From assembly GCA_013400975.1 (NCBI GenBank), contig WBMZ01009035.1:46991-110990 (forward strand): DNA of 64,000 nt, in the 5' to 3' direction. A program made the position numbers and the translations under genes. Below the pieces are notes generated by a model, which had not been told where the DNA came from, searched no databases, and worked only from the letters and a program-made list of their open reading frames with translations. The DNA comes from Atrichornis clamosus (Eukaryota; Chordata; Aves; Passeriformes; Menuridae). How positions within the stretch are numbered: the first letter of the stretch is position 1; the number at the start of each line of letters is the position of its first letter. This document shows, one piece after another, positions 46,301-58,742 of the stretch.

Positions 46301-49300
46301 GTTTACTGTGTACCAGAGTGGTCTGCCTTCCTTTACAATTAAAAAAAATTCATGCATGATCTCTCTGGTCTGTCATGGAAGTCAACCTGGTTTGATTTCT
46401 CTGTCTGATAATCAGCAGTGGTGAGCTCTAACCCAAAGGATGAGCCTCTCACCCACTGGAGCTGGATTTACTAGCTGGTGAACTAACCACAATGAGACAA
46501 TGGCAAGTAGACAACACACCAATTTATGGGTGACTTGGAATCTCTCTCAGTACAAATGGTCTGTGGCTTAGAAGAACAGGACACCTCTGTCTGGAGTCAC
46601 AAGATTATGATGCCATGTATAAAAGAACTAAGTGTTTTCACAGTTCAAAATGTGCTACAAACATTTGAAAACAGAAATATTGGTACTTAGTATGAGTTAT
46701 AGTGAGGAGCTCTATGTTACAGTTACCTCAATGGTTTTGCTTCTCTGCTAGACACACCCCTAAAAGCTCTTCTCTTAAGGTCTTTAATCTTTTGGCTTGA
46801 GGAATTTCTGGACCACATTTGATTTTCTTGTTTAGGTATTCTGCTGGTGGGGGTGAAGGAGAAGATCTCTGCGTCTTCTTTCTTTGTCTAGAAGCTACTT
46901 TTTCATTAAATCTAAACATAATTCATTTTGTCTGTTAGCTAGCTTTGAACTACAGTTGAAAGGAAAACGTAGTGTGCCCCTCTTGCCCGATGTATTTGCT
47001 TTTGTGTTTCAAGAGTTGATTGAGTGTCTAGAATGTGGAAGAGCAATGACTTTTACTCTTCCCACCTTTTCCCTATAATACTTTACACTGACCAACTGAT
47101 CAGTGACACAAAGAAAGCTTCAGAAAATTTGTCTACAATTCTGAGTCCTTGCCAAGAAACCTCTCTGAGTTAAATGTCCCAGTCAAAACACTTCTGGCAG
47201 CTTGCACATAACTGCAGCAATCAAGGAACCCATCCTGGAGGTGATAAAGCTCTACCAACTACAAAATTTTCCAATACACAGCATCTCACTGTTGATATTT
47301 TAACAACAGCAACACTTTTATTGCCTGAGCAAGCAGCTGCACTGACTGGGTGACAATCTCAGTGCATAAAATACTCTATCTTGAGTTTATTTGGTAAAAA
47401 AGAATAGTATTTGTTGAACCAGAGTATTTCAGTTTGATCCTTGTAAATATAGATGAACTTTAATTTTAATTTACTCCCAATGCCAAAAATATGTGGGTAA
47501 ATCTAGAGCAACTTTGGGTCAATGATCTGTCCTGGTTATTTAAAACTATACAACTGAGAAATCAAGAACAGTGACATTGTGCAAGACTATCAGTAGGTTA
47601 ATGTAGATCAGAACCTGTATCTTTGTGTTTTCAATTTTCTTCACTTTTTGTTTCATACAAGTTTATAGGCTGGCTTTCTCAGATGGCATAAATCTGCACT
47701 GATTTCTGTCTGGCATTGGTTATAACAGATCCTGCTGTGTGTTCATAGTATTCTTATACTCTCCTACGGAACTATCATGTCACGCATGTGGAGTATCCAT
47801 TTTCTTGAAATGGAATAATTTACAGATAAAATGTAGAGATAACAAATTTGAGTATAACACATACTTTGCAACAGAATGTGTGTATTTATGGGGCTGAATC
47901 CTTCATTCATTTGATCCAAACGGTGCTTAACAGCTGCTTTAGACTCCAAGCAGTGGCTTATAATAAGCAGAGGAAAATGGAGTGGAAATCCCTGAATTAA
48001 CTCCAGTGCAGTGCTCAGCACAGATGTGTGGTAGATAATGAAGGTAACAACTCTGCAGAGAGCTGCACATCATGCTCCATACCAGGGCATGCTATCACCC
48101 AGAGATGTTCTATTCATGAACCGCCAAACTTTCCACAAGCGGCCAAACCTGTCTCAAGATCTCTTTATCGTGCACTGAAGTCCAAAGAGTCTTGTTTTCT
48201 CCACTCTGGCTTTAGAGCAGCCTTGAGGCTTTTCTAACTTGCACCAGGCCTCGATCAGACATATCTGGAGTAATCTGGAAACAGCAGAAGCTGTTGCATT
48301 GACAGATCCACAGCAGAGGAGCCAAATGAAGGTTGGTGCAGCCCTTTGGTTTCCGTAGTGCAGACACCAAAGTTCTTGAGCTAGTGCCCAGTACTATATA
48401 CGAGAAAAATGGGTAAACTGTTCTTCGCAGACAAAATGTCTTTTAGCATAACTCATCTGTTTCTGTGCTTCTAAGTTATTCAAATTTTTTAATTAAGGAA
48501 AATATGCAAATTAAGAAATTTACGTTAAAATAGTATAAATATATTTTATTGCCTAAAGTAATTAAAATAAGTAATTACTTAAACATTATAGTTTAAAATT
48601 AAATAATGTCTTTGATAACAAACTGAATAAGATAATTCTTAATATGCATGATATAAACTACTTTTCCTAGAGACAGTCCTTTTTATACTGTTTACATAAG
48701 TTGTATATATGCTTCACAAAACCTTAACATTGATACCAGTAATTTTTAAGGACATCTTTTGCTTTGTTCACTTATCTTTTAGCTTGATCTTGTAAGAAAT
48801 ACAACTCACTAGACTAATTCAAGCAAGCAATTATACAGACACCTGACTTGTAACTTTACAACAGTATATTGACTCCTTCCATGGCTGCATTTACAATTTG
48901 TTTCCGGGCTTTGCTGGACCATAGCCACTCAGTTCAGGTAGTTCTCTGCTACGCAAAACAACAATTTTTTCTCATTCCTCACAGGAATTATCAAAAACCT
49001 TCAGACCTTGTTGGGACCTTTTCCTACAGACAAGTATGTACATCACAGTGTGTATGTGTGTCCTCAACAGGCACAGATGAAGGGTTTAATCTTATCCTCA
49101 GCAAGGTGTGGTGACTGCTCTGGTACTCTGGTTAAAGTGTCTGGTTTCTTTTTTCCCACTTAATCTACTTCCTAAGAAACTAATGCTGCTATATAAACAC
49201 AGACTCCCACATTTTTATCCTCTCTACTGGTTTAAATGCTTTTATCATCTCTGACACTGCCTACTACTGATAACACCATCTGCAATGGCTATGTTTTTTC

Positions 49301-49439
49301 AGCTCACAGACTTTGTCTAAGTGCTCGCACTGTGGTGAGGATAGAAATTTCCTGCCGTCAGGTCTGTCTGGTGAACAGATGAGAGACATCCCACGAAAAT
49401 CAAGGGAAGCAGAAATACAATGTTGGAGAGCACTGAGCA
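43331..49439. other. Unique AT-rich non-coding sequence
   Basis: No gene is recognised. It contains a CA microsatellite (45200-45225) and a short minus-strand frame (46728-46919) with a basic, Ser/Pro-containing peptide of no known family. Direct repeats of ATCAGCATAT occur near 44393-44417. A weak CR1-like text near 46060-46130 was not strong enough to call. Confidence 0.5.
45200..45225. repeat. (CA)n microsatellite
   Basis: About seven uninterrupted AC units follow ACACATGCAA. It is a simple dinucleotide repeat. Confidence 0.75.
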
Positions 49440-49560
49440 GGTGATATGGATCATTTAGGGACATGGTTTAGTGGTGGACTTGGCAGTGCTACACTAACAG
49501 TTGGACTTGATGATTTCGGAAATATTTTTCAACTTCAATTGTTCTATGACTTCTAGATCT
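49440..49560 (+). mobile_element. CR1 3' end fragment, plus strand
   Basis: The text ATTTAGGGACATGGTTTAGT (49452-49471), GGTGGACTTGGCAGTGCTA and TTGGACTTGATGATTTCGG, ending GTTCTATGACTTCT, follows the sense-strand 3' end of the neoavian CR1 group whose 3' UTR contains ACATGGTTTAGTGGTGGAC. It is diverged. The upstream limit is unclear, and similarity may extend to about 49380. Confidence 0.82.
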
Positions 49561-50192
49561 AATATGGATTAAAGAAAGATTTTAGTAGTAACAAAACCAA
49601 AAAAAGATTCTGCCATTATTTACACCGTTCAGTAATAACTCCTTTACTGACAGTTCTGTATTTTTCATAAGCCTAGTGTAAGTGTTCTGTCAAATTAATT
49701 CTTACAACTCTCATACTGGGAGAGTACAATCTCTAGGTGTAAAATCTGCTATACAAAAGTAAAAAACGGATATCACTTCAGCTGCTTGACTAGCCATCTA
49801 TTTGTGTTTTAGAATACAGCCCACAAATGCATTGTCAAGTATCAGAAGAGGTCTGGGTCATAAAAGTCAGCAATAGCTTGAGTGAGTTGAAGAGCAACAG
49901 AAAATAGGAAGGGGTTTTTTTAGGATTTTTCAGCTGTTCTTGTGCCTGTGTTATCCTGCAAGAGGAAGGGTTGACCGAAGGAAGCATAAAGGTTTTCCTT
50001 GATTCTCAGCATATGGCTTGTGAAATATAATCCTACAGGGAATAGAGGGGCCTCTGAAGATCCTGGATAAAGAAAAATGCATGACTGATCTGTTGAATTC
50101 ACTTTGGAGGAAGAAATTTTTGTGAAAAAAGAACTTTAATTCTGTAATTAGAATTTTATAGTTAAATATCCAGATTTATGTTCTTTCACTCC

Positions 50193-50209
50193 ATGGATTA
50201 TTAATCCAT
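50193..50209. promoter_or_regulatory. Palindromic paired/bicoid-type homeodomain site
   Basis: ATGGATTA and TAATCCAT are perfect 8-bp inverted copies separated by one T. Each half contains TAATCC in inverted orientation, the core bound by K50 homeodomains such as the OTX and PITX families (established for those families). The site is followed by CpG-containing GGTTTCGGAC. Function is inference. Confidence 0.3.
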
Positions 50210-50979
50210 AGGTTTCGGACATCATCAGAACTATTGCCAGTGGTCAGGGAGGAAGAACTGACTAACTGGCTATCTAAAAATCCTGCCCTGAAGTACTGCA
50301 CCAGTAAGCAAGGTGCTCAGAGCCTGGAATTAAGGCGTGTAATCAGCTCAGTCAGTGAGTAAATTAAATGATGTATTCAAGTCTGAGTATCAGAGACATT
50401 GCAGCAGAACTACTATGCTCCATCACCGTCTTTGAGCAGACAGTTAGATCTCAGCAAATCATTGCAAACTATATATGTTTGTCTTCTGGCTCTCTATTAG
50501 AAAGACCCATCATCACTTCTCACGTAATTATTCTCTGAAGATTATTTCCACAGTGCTTGGTGTGAAAGACATTCATAAGTTTGCACCTGTTGATTTGTGG
50601 CAACAGTCTGATTTTCTCAAGTAATTCAATGCAGTTCTGCCAGCACTAGGATGTCAGAACAAGTGAAAAACCTGAATAGACACATTTGTCAATCACATTA
50701 GATATCCAAGATGAAATGAGTGAATAAATGAAAGTAATTTATCTAGTGAACAGCTGCCCTCATTACTAAAGATCCAGTTAAGATTGAAACTGTGCTGCCA
50801 GATTCTTTTTACTTCAGTTAAGGACAATAAAAGCAAATTTAATATTAACAACATTTAACTTAAAATAAGATAGCTGTAAATACTTTTTAAGAACCAGATT
50901 CTTAAAAATAATCTTTTGCTTCACCTGAACCACTGTGTTTGCCTTGAATGTGAGAAACTGGTATTTTAGTTTTAAAAAT

Positions 50980-51080
50980 AAAATCTAAATTAAATTAAAT
51001 AAAATGAAATGAACTAAATTAATAACAACAATAAAAATATTTTCAATTGCAAAATCCAAATTACATTATTTTATTACAAT
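50980..51080. repeat. A/T-rich low-complexity tract
   Basis: Successive AAATTAAATT, AAATAAAATG and AATAACAACAATAAAAAT units make up about 100 bases with almost no G or C. Confidence 0.6.
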
Positions 51081-52019
51081 TTTTAAAAATTATTTTCTGT
51101 TCACACTAAAGCAACTGAGGAAGACCATCAAAGTTTTCTGAAACAGCTTGATACTGTCAAAACCAGAGGACTCACTGAAAAATATGCCAGTTCAGAGTGT
51201 CGTTCAGGTTATATCAGCCCCCAGATCATCTAAGCAAGAAGCAATATCTGCGCTTGGCTACAAATGGCAGCATCTGCTGATTTTAAGGATTATGTTTAAA
51301 GGTAAAATATTATATTCTCTAACAGTGTAAATATTTGTCATTTCCACCAGGAGTCAAATGAGGGTGAAATTTAGGAGTGTAGAACCAAACAAACCAATCT
51401 AACCAGGTGAAGTTTTCAAGGATAAATATAAAGCCAACAACAGCCATACCCATGCAGCTGATGAGGAAACACACCTAGATGATGGATGATACTGCCTTTC
51501 CATGCTGACTTGGCATGGACCATACAGAAAGCTGACCTTACTCTGTAGAAATGAGAGAAGAAAATAAAGAAAGATATTTGTCATTAATTAAATGCAACAA
51601 TGAGCAGAGAAAATTCTTATTAAATTTGTAATGTTAAATTAATAAGGGACAGACTTTTAGCAGGAGTAAGTAGGCAAATTACAAATGCTACCCACAAAGT
51701 TGTTGTAATAGAAGCCTAGAGCTGTGTTTTGGGTTGCAACAAACTGATTGTGCAATGATAAAAGATGATATGTATATACTTGCCTAGTCACCTAAAACAC
51801 TTTAATCCAATTGCATCCACTCTCCTTTGAATGTACTTTTTCTGCACCTTTTTCACACATAGACACATTCACTCACTTATTTACATTTCAGAGATGGCTT
51901 AAATGTTAACATGGCACCAGAAAAGACAATTTTTTGCTTGCAGAAAGTGTCAAGACTGTTCATGATTAATAATTGTATTCCTTCACAAAACTCAGCCAAA
52001 ACCTTTTCTGTCTGCAAAG

Positions 52020-52320
52020 CCTGGGTCATGCAGGTGGTGTGAGGTCAGTGGTCTTGCCATGCTAATGACAACCAGGGAACTTTTAAGTCCCCCCATTTAC
52101 CTGATGAATCAATGCCTGCATCAGTCACCATGCTTTCATTTTAATTTTTCACTATGAGAAATCTTCACCATTTTTCAGGGCCACCTTTAAACTTGAATTT
52201 CCCCATGATGCTTTGAGAGGATGAGAAGCACATTTAAATGAAATGCAAATGCTAATGAAACTGCTCAGAAATGCCTGGCTGTGGTACCAACTCAGCCTGC
52301 TTTCTGCCTCTGTATGTGTG
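52020..52320. promoter_or_regulatory. Candidate conserved element with octamer and homeodomain motifs
   Basis: The segment contains a perfect octamer ATGCAAAT (52243-52250) directly followed by GCTAATGAAA and preceded by CATTTAAATG. Further up are CATGCTAATGACAACC and TTTCATTTTAATTT. Clusters of POU and homeodomain sites like this are typical of vertebrate developmental enhancers. No open frame or known repeat explains the segment. Without an alignment this remains inference from motif content. Confidence 0.3.
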
Positions 52321-52947
52321 GTTCTCTTTCATCTTAACATTTATATTGCAAATCTGTTAAAGCAGAAGCCTTATCTTTCATGTTCTCTTTCTTTAACTTT
52401 TTCAATTATTTCATAAATTCTTTTCTTTCAATGCAGCAGCTGTCGTACCACAGTAGTCATGAAAACCTCTGTGGCATTAATGGCTTTGACTAAGAAGCAG
52501 AGAAAACATTGTAATTTTCCTTAATCTTCCGTTGAATTTTGAGTTTGCTGAAACCTGAGGCTGAGACCTTAAAACTGAAAAAGAAATTCATAGTGTATGG
52601 TATCAATTCTATTGGAACTCTCTGAGGTCCAGCATAATTTTCCAACATTTTGTTTTGTAATCTGCCTTGTAACATATGTAGTTTAAAAACCATTGTTGTG
52701 TGGGAAGACCCACACATTAAATAGACTCTGGAGCCAGTAAAATATTAATTAAAGATTGGTTCATCTAGCTATGTTTATATCTAACTTCTAGAAATTACAT
52801 AGACATTGAAATATTAGGACTAGGATTTTTGTGTTTCAAAATGAAGTATATAATATTTACCATAAATAAATGAGATTAGAAAGGGATAGATGATTTCTAG
52901 ATGATTTTTCACCTTGCTTTGCAAAGTTGCTATAGAATATTAAAATT

Positions 52948-53108
52948 AGAATCATAGTATAGTTTAAGATTGCAGTGATCTCTGTAAGTCCAACCTCCTG
53001 CTGAGAACAGGCCAGCTTCAAAGTCAAATGAAGAGTGTTGTCCCATCAAGTTTAAACAATCTTAAAGGGCAGAGACAGTAGTGCCTCTGTGATCATCCTG
53101 ATCCTTTT
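52948..53108 (-). mobile_element. Old CR1 3' end fragment, minus strand
   Basis: The plus strand reads AGAATCATAGTATAGTTTAAG, then AAGTCCAACCTCCTGCTGAGA and the TCAAAGTCAAATGAAGAGTG and CCCATCAAGTTTAAACAATC segments. In order and spacing these correspond to the inverted CR1 3' UTR of the group with AGTCCAACCCCCTGCTCAGAG. Divergence is high and the 5' end near 53108 is approximate. Confidence 0.75.
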
Positions 53109-56100
53109 TTGTATTTATACAGTTGGAATTTCATTTAGCATGTGACTAAAGACTATGTCCTTTTTGTTGTGCTCCTCAGATGAAAGTCCATATCCTGCCA
53201 TGAAGGATTGCTGTGGCTAAAATGACTTCTTCACCACTGATGGAGTGGGAACTCATCAGCAGTCCTAGCAATAGAGGCATCAAACAGGGCTGTGTCCCAG
53301 CATCAAAGCCAACAGTTTTTGCTAGCTGCGGGCTTTGTGACTGTCACTCTTTTCATAACACCTGTCTCTCTGTCTGGATCCAGAAACACTCTGAAAACTT
53401 TCTGTTGGTTTAGCTCTCTGAAAAACATCTGAATAGATCCATAGCCAATGTAAATAAAAAAGGTATAGAATGTAAGTTTAAATTTTCTAGGGAGAAAGCT
53501 CCAGCAAAACAACAAAAAAAGGAGAGTCATGTAGTCCATCAGAAGTACTGTAGAGGCAGACTATTTTGTCCTTCTTCATTGGTAAAAAAGTGTTAAACTG
53601 CTGTATTAATTTTTAACAGAAGATGGCAAAAAATGTGTATCCATTAGGCCTTGACTGCTTTTGGCTGCAAAAGCAAAATCATGTTCAAGTCAACCAACAT
53701 TCAGAGCAAGTTACAAACACAAGCTACTCTAGCCCAAGAGTACCAAGGAAGATAAATTTTCAGACAAATATTTTGGCTGCCTGCCTCCTCCAGTGTTTTG
53801 AACAGCTTTTCCATTTTGGTCTTCTTCACATTTATAGCTCAGTGTTTTGAAATAAAAGTTGGCATAATTGTCTTTTTCCTATTGCCCTGATGCCTTTATG
53901 CCTTCTTCTCAGGAGATCTTTCTTACTGTTTGTACATTCAGTACCCAAGAATCCACTGAAATTGTGTTTCGTACAGCCACCTGCAAACAGGCTGAACACT
54001 GAGCATGTGCTCAAGTGCCTTCCTGAATTGCAGGCAATGGTCTTCCCTATAAATTGTCTTCTTGTCTCAAACGTGACACCTGACACCCCGCTCACCTGAG
54101 CATTGAGAGAGAAAGGGCATTGCCTGACTCTGTTCCTTGGTGCTTCAGTGTGCCAGGGCTCAGTCTGCCATGAATGCTGACGGCAGCATGAATGCTGATG
54201 CTACGTGAAAGTTGCTTCTTTCCTGAAGTGAAGGGTGAGCAGGGAAGGATTTATGCATTGCACAGGGTGCACGTGTGCTGCACAGCTCACTGTAGTGCAC
54301 AAACACCTCCGCTAGCTCTAAACAAACCCATTCAGAGCCATTTGCCTCAGCAAGAACTCCAAGCAGATTCATTGGTCTTCTGTTTAAGGGTTAAAGTGCA
54401 ATGAAAGCCAAGCTGCATTTAGAAGTCTGACTTAGATTTCACAGAGCACATTAAGAGTGTTTAGAATATTAAAAATAAAGGTGTTCTTTAGATAGGTATT
54501 CCTTTAGAAGGTTAGAATTCAGTGGGATTTAATTTCTCTTTATCCATTGTGTTTAGCAATCTTTTAAGGGCAGCTCATCTTTCAGCTACATGAAATGAAT
54601 TTACTACTTTGTCCAAAGACATTCTGTAAACCAAGGAATTGTTTTATTTTGAATATCAGTATTCAAATCCAACAATTTTTTGTTCTGGGTTAAAAGTCCT
54701 AGTACTGAGGACTTGAACAAGTGCCATGAACAGTTACCACAGCCCTTGATCATCAACTGTGCTGTGAGATCAGTGTTCTGTAGAAATATGGCCATGATTG
54801 TAGCAATAGGCAACAGAGTTTATGAAAGGACATAAGCACCCACGCTGTTAGCTTAGTTCCTGGCAAACTTTTGGATGTAAACCAATTAACACAATCACAA
54901 ACCGTCCTGGAGCATGATTTGGGGGGTGGTGTTTGGATGTAGTCCCTTGTTTTAAGAATTAAGAGAGTTTCACTGTATACATTTGGTTTGTGCCCATCAT
55001 TTGTCCACAGGGACAAAGAACAGTCTCTGGCCCATTTTATTTACTAGTATAGACATAGCTTTTAAAAAAAGACTTTTAAAATTTGTATTGTGGTTCCAAT
55101 AAATCCTTTTGTCTCAACGACATTGTTACTTTTTACTGCAAAGCCATTAAGCTGAACAGTACTTTAATAATGATTATCAAAACCAGGGTCGCAATGGGAA
55201 TAAAAAGAAGCCAAACTTTGAATTTTTTCATAAATTGCTTCTATGACATGCTTAAGATAATAAAAGTCAGTAATCCCAAGAGTAGGCGTGTGTGGATATT
55301 TTGTCAAATACCTTTAAAAGGAGCATTTGATTAAAAAATTATATACATGTTGTGGCTTCACAACAAAAATTGTCACATGGGTATAATATATGAAGAATAA
55401 TTAAGGAACTTCCCAGCTTGTACCTAAATATCTGACTTACAACTTTCATGTTGCATGAATGGATTAATTGGACTCAATTGTTTCATCTTAAGTAAAACAA
55501 AACAAAATGAAACCAGAAGGGAAAAAAAAGCAAACCCACATAAAGCAAGAAGATAGACAGTTGTAACATGAGGTGTGTGTACATCAGCATGAACTATTTT
55601 ACCTCAGGTGGAGACCTCAAGCATGACACCACTATACTTTTGCTCCAGAGAAGGCTGATAGCAAAAGTAGCAATCTCCTCTCCTGTTCAACCTAGTAGAG
55701 AATTACTTCTTCTGCTCTTTGTTGAACAACATAGGATGGAGGGATGTTCAGAAAGGCTAACACTTTTCTGGATGCAAACTACACCTATAGTAGCAAAGAA
55801 AGGAGAGGGAGCAAACCCTGAGAAAAAAAGTGGCATGGGAAATGCTCCTTTCCTCCACCCTTCAAAGAAGGGGAAGGTTGCCCATAATGCCTTCTGGGAA
55901 TAGTGTCCTTATGTCTGTGGACATGACCCAGGAAAATATCAGCTGGCATGAGTCAAAACCCTGCCAATGAGCACACTTAATAATCCAGTAGTATATACAA
56001 TCACAGATATCAGTCGGGCTCAAACCCATGCTTCCTCTGGCCTTGGTTATTGACACAGATATAGACATTTTCTAAATGGCAAGATGGGGACTTGACCCTA

Positions 56101-57202
56101 AATCTGGGAGGAGAGATCTTTTTCTGATATCTTCCCCTTCTGCACAGTCTGAGTTCCAATGTGGCTGCTGAACTCTGTGGCCTGACCAACACACTTACTT
56201 GAAGAAAGATAACTTTGTCTGTACCATATGCAAGGGAATCATGCAGACAGGAAGAAGACAGTACTGATGAGGTGGGATGCCAACCTAGAGAATGAAATGA
56301 TAAATTGAAAGAAATGGGAAGGAGGCAGTGGATGGTGGATATATGATATATCAAAGATCATAACACTATAAATTATGTCAGATGAGGATATTTTTTGTTA
56401 GTACAGTTTGGAATAATATACACCATTTAGTCCTAGCATGATATATATGATCAGTGCCGTCAGTCTGTCATTCAAGCAATTTACATTAGGTTTCCAAAAC
56501 TTTGGATTATCAGTTTAAAAACTTTCTCTAGGAACTGTAGAAAGGATTACTAAATGCATTAACAATAAGTTTCGAAAAGGGCTAAAAGAACTCCTCCTAA
56601 TCACTGTTAAAAAGACAAAATTCTATATCAATTTTCTGGGACAAATCTGTTATTTCTTTTTATGTCTTAACACACATTTTTATCAGAAAACCAAGATTAA
56701 AATGTGTTTTATCAAAACACAATACTTGTGTAAATATTTTTTTAGATGTACTAATAACAAATATTATTTCAAATATGATGAAGTTAAAAGAATAACATTT
56801 CTGAGATAACAAAAAAATTGTAGCCTTTCAATCTTTTTGAACTTGAACTGCAAAGTTTAGGTAAAAAACCCAGAAATTAGACCAGTTTGGACAGTGACTG
56901 GACAGGAAAATGACCACCCTAGTGCTTAGGGGACAAAGAGTATTAAGAAAGCCACTCTTGATCTTTGTATGTGGCAGTCAGAGCATAGATTTCAGTCATA
57001 CCTCAAATACAGCATGGATGATGTGGAAGAACAGCATCCTGATAGCAAGTCCATTAGCTTCTCCTTCCTTTATAACAGAGGTCTACAGACTAAGAATACA
57101 CCCATTTCAACAGGAATCTGAGGCCTTGAGCTTTTACAGGGGTAGGAACTTCCTCTTACACAGGGGTACCTTAACAAATTTGCATCTATGAGATGGTTGT
57201 GT
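53109..57202. other. Unique non-coding sequence
   Basis: No gene or clear repeat is recognised. Open frames reach 114 codons (56010-56354, minus strand) but show no domain. A somewhat GC-richer piece near 54100-54400 has frames on both strands and no recognisable motif. Confidence 0.5.
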
Positions 57203-57542
57203 TGTCATGGTTTAGGAATTGTATTCTCCAATTCAGTACTCTGCTAAAAAGACCACACGCCACTCCCCCTCCAATGGGAGGCACAAAAGGCAAAGATCAC
57301 AGGTTGAGATAATAACAATTTACTAGAAACAGCAATGAGATAAGAAAACGAACAGTAATAGCAATAATATTAACAACAAAAGGTATAAGACAAAGAAACT
57401 ATTTACACAGGAAAAACCCTCCCACATTTCCTCTTCTACCCCAGCAATGATGTGAAGTGGTATGGAAAAACATCAGGGTCCTGGGCATGCCCCCTTCCAG
57501 CTATTGCAAAAAACTAAGCCTGTCCTGGCTGAAACCAGGGCA
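57203..57542 (-). mobile_element. Short solo ERV LTR (TGTC...GACA type), minus sense
   Basis: On the plus strand it opens TGTCATGGTTTAGGAATTG and closes CCTGGCTGAAACCAGGGCA, so the transcriptional sense is minus. An AT-rich middle (AATAACAATTTACTAG and related text, 57310-57400) matches the layout of the poly(A) and AAT-rich region in related avian LTRs. The flanks TGTGT (57198-57202) and TCTGT (57543-57547) agree at four of five positions, a plausible decayed 5-bp duplication. It shares its terminal motifs with the LTR at 15856 but is about 200 bases shorter and differs inside, so it belongs to another subfamily or carries deletions. No viral genes are attached. Confidence 0.78.
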
Positions 57543-58712
57543 TCTGTGTTTTGAACTTAGCTGGTCTTGGAAGTAGGAAAGAAGAATCCGTGCCCTGTAC
57601 AAAGCCAGAAGACAAGCATTTTGCTTCTCTTTGTGCAAATGCCATCTTGAAACCCTGAAACTCTCTATTTCCTTCCCTCCTGCTCTTCCTTCCATAAGCA
57701 ACTGTTTCCATCTAGGCACAAGGGAGAGGATTTAGCAGAAAAGTTGAAACCTCCTCATTACAATAATGTATTTGATAAAGTCAAACATACTTTATAAACT
57801 GTCTTTCCTCGTCCTGATATTACTATCTTTGCGTGGCTCCGTGGAGCAGATGGAGTTCAGGTTCTGTCATCCTATTAAGGACACTAGCCCAGTGAGGATT
57901 GCCACAAGAGCTGAGGACATACCTGCCCATTAGAGGGGCCAAAAATAGAGATTATTACAGGAACTGACAAACAAGAGTACCTAAATTTAGACCTGTAACC
58001 CAAATGTGAACTTGATGTGTTATTCAAGTCTTTCTGAGGGAGCAACAGGTATTTAATCTCTCCCAGTGCTCCAAGTATTCCATAAAACTTCAAAGAGGGA
58101 TGCAGAAATAACAATGTGTTCTTAAGAGATTTCTCTGCTTCCTTGCAGAGAGGTTTCCCATCAGGCAACTGAGTTTCTGGACTTACATTGACGGGCTTCT
58201 TTTAGGTGCCACCAGTTCCATCAATATTAACTGGCAGCAGACACGTGGCAGTGAAAGAATCACTGCCAACACAGTTTAATTGATCCAGAGGAATCACTCT
58301 AGGGTGAGACTATCAGACCCAAACTGCAGAATTTATTTTAGACTCTGTGGTTGTAACACTCATGGCCATTTCTGTGTTTCACAGGAGTTTACTTCGTTGT
58401 AAGAAAGGAACCACAAATCATTATAAACCAACAACACAAATACAAACCTAAAAAAGATTAATTTGATGCCATATGATAGTGAACTTCATTAGAAAAGAAT
58501 GGCAGATTCATTTTTATAAAATCCTTCTGCATGTGTCACTTCCAGTAAAATATATGGTTTAGCTTATTATGAACATGAATTTTCCTTCTCCCTGTCAAAA
58601 ATCAGGAAAGATATTATTCCCTTCACATTAGCCTTGGATCAGTACATTGCCATTCAATCTGAACTTTCAAAGGAAGAGTGCAAAGTTATGAAGCCTGGCA
58701 ATCATTCCTGAG

Positions 58713-58742
58713 GTGTGCCTGTATATGTGTGTACAGGCATGT
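58713..58742. repeat. Small inverted repeat
   Basis: TGCCTGTA (58716-58723) and TACAGGCA (58732-58739) are perfect 8-bp inverted copies. Three further U-G pairs extend the stem to 11 bp in plus-strand RNA. The loop is eight bases of TATGTGTG type. Confidence 0.5.

Larger units (their letters stand above)
49561..52947. other. Unique AT-rich non-coding sequence
   Basis: No gene is recognised. It contains the inverted homeodomain-type site at 50193-50209, an A/T-rich patch with AAATTAAATT units (50980-51080), and a motif-rich segment at 52020-52320, listed separately. Confidence 0.5.
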
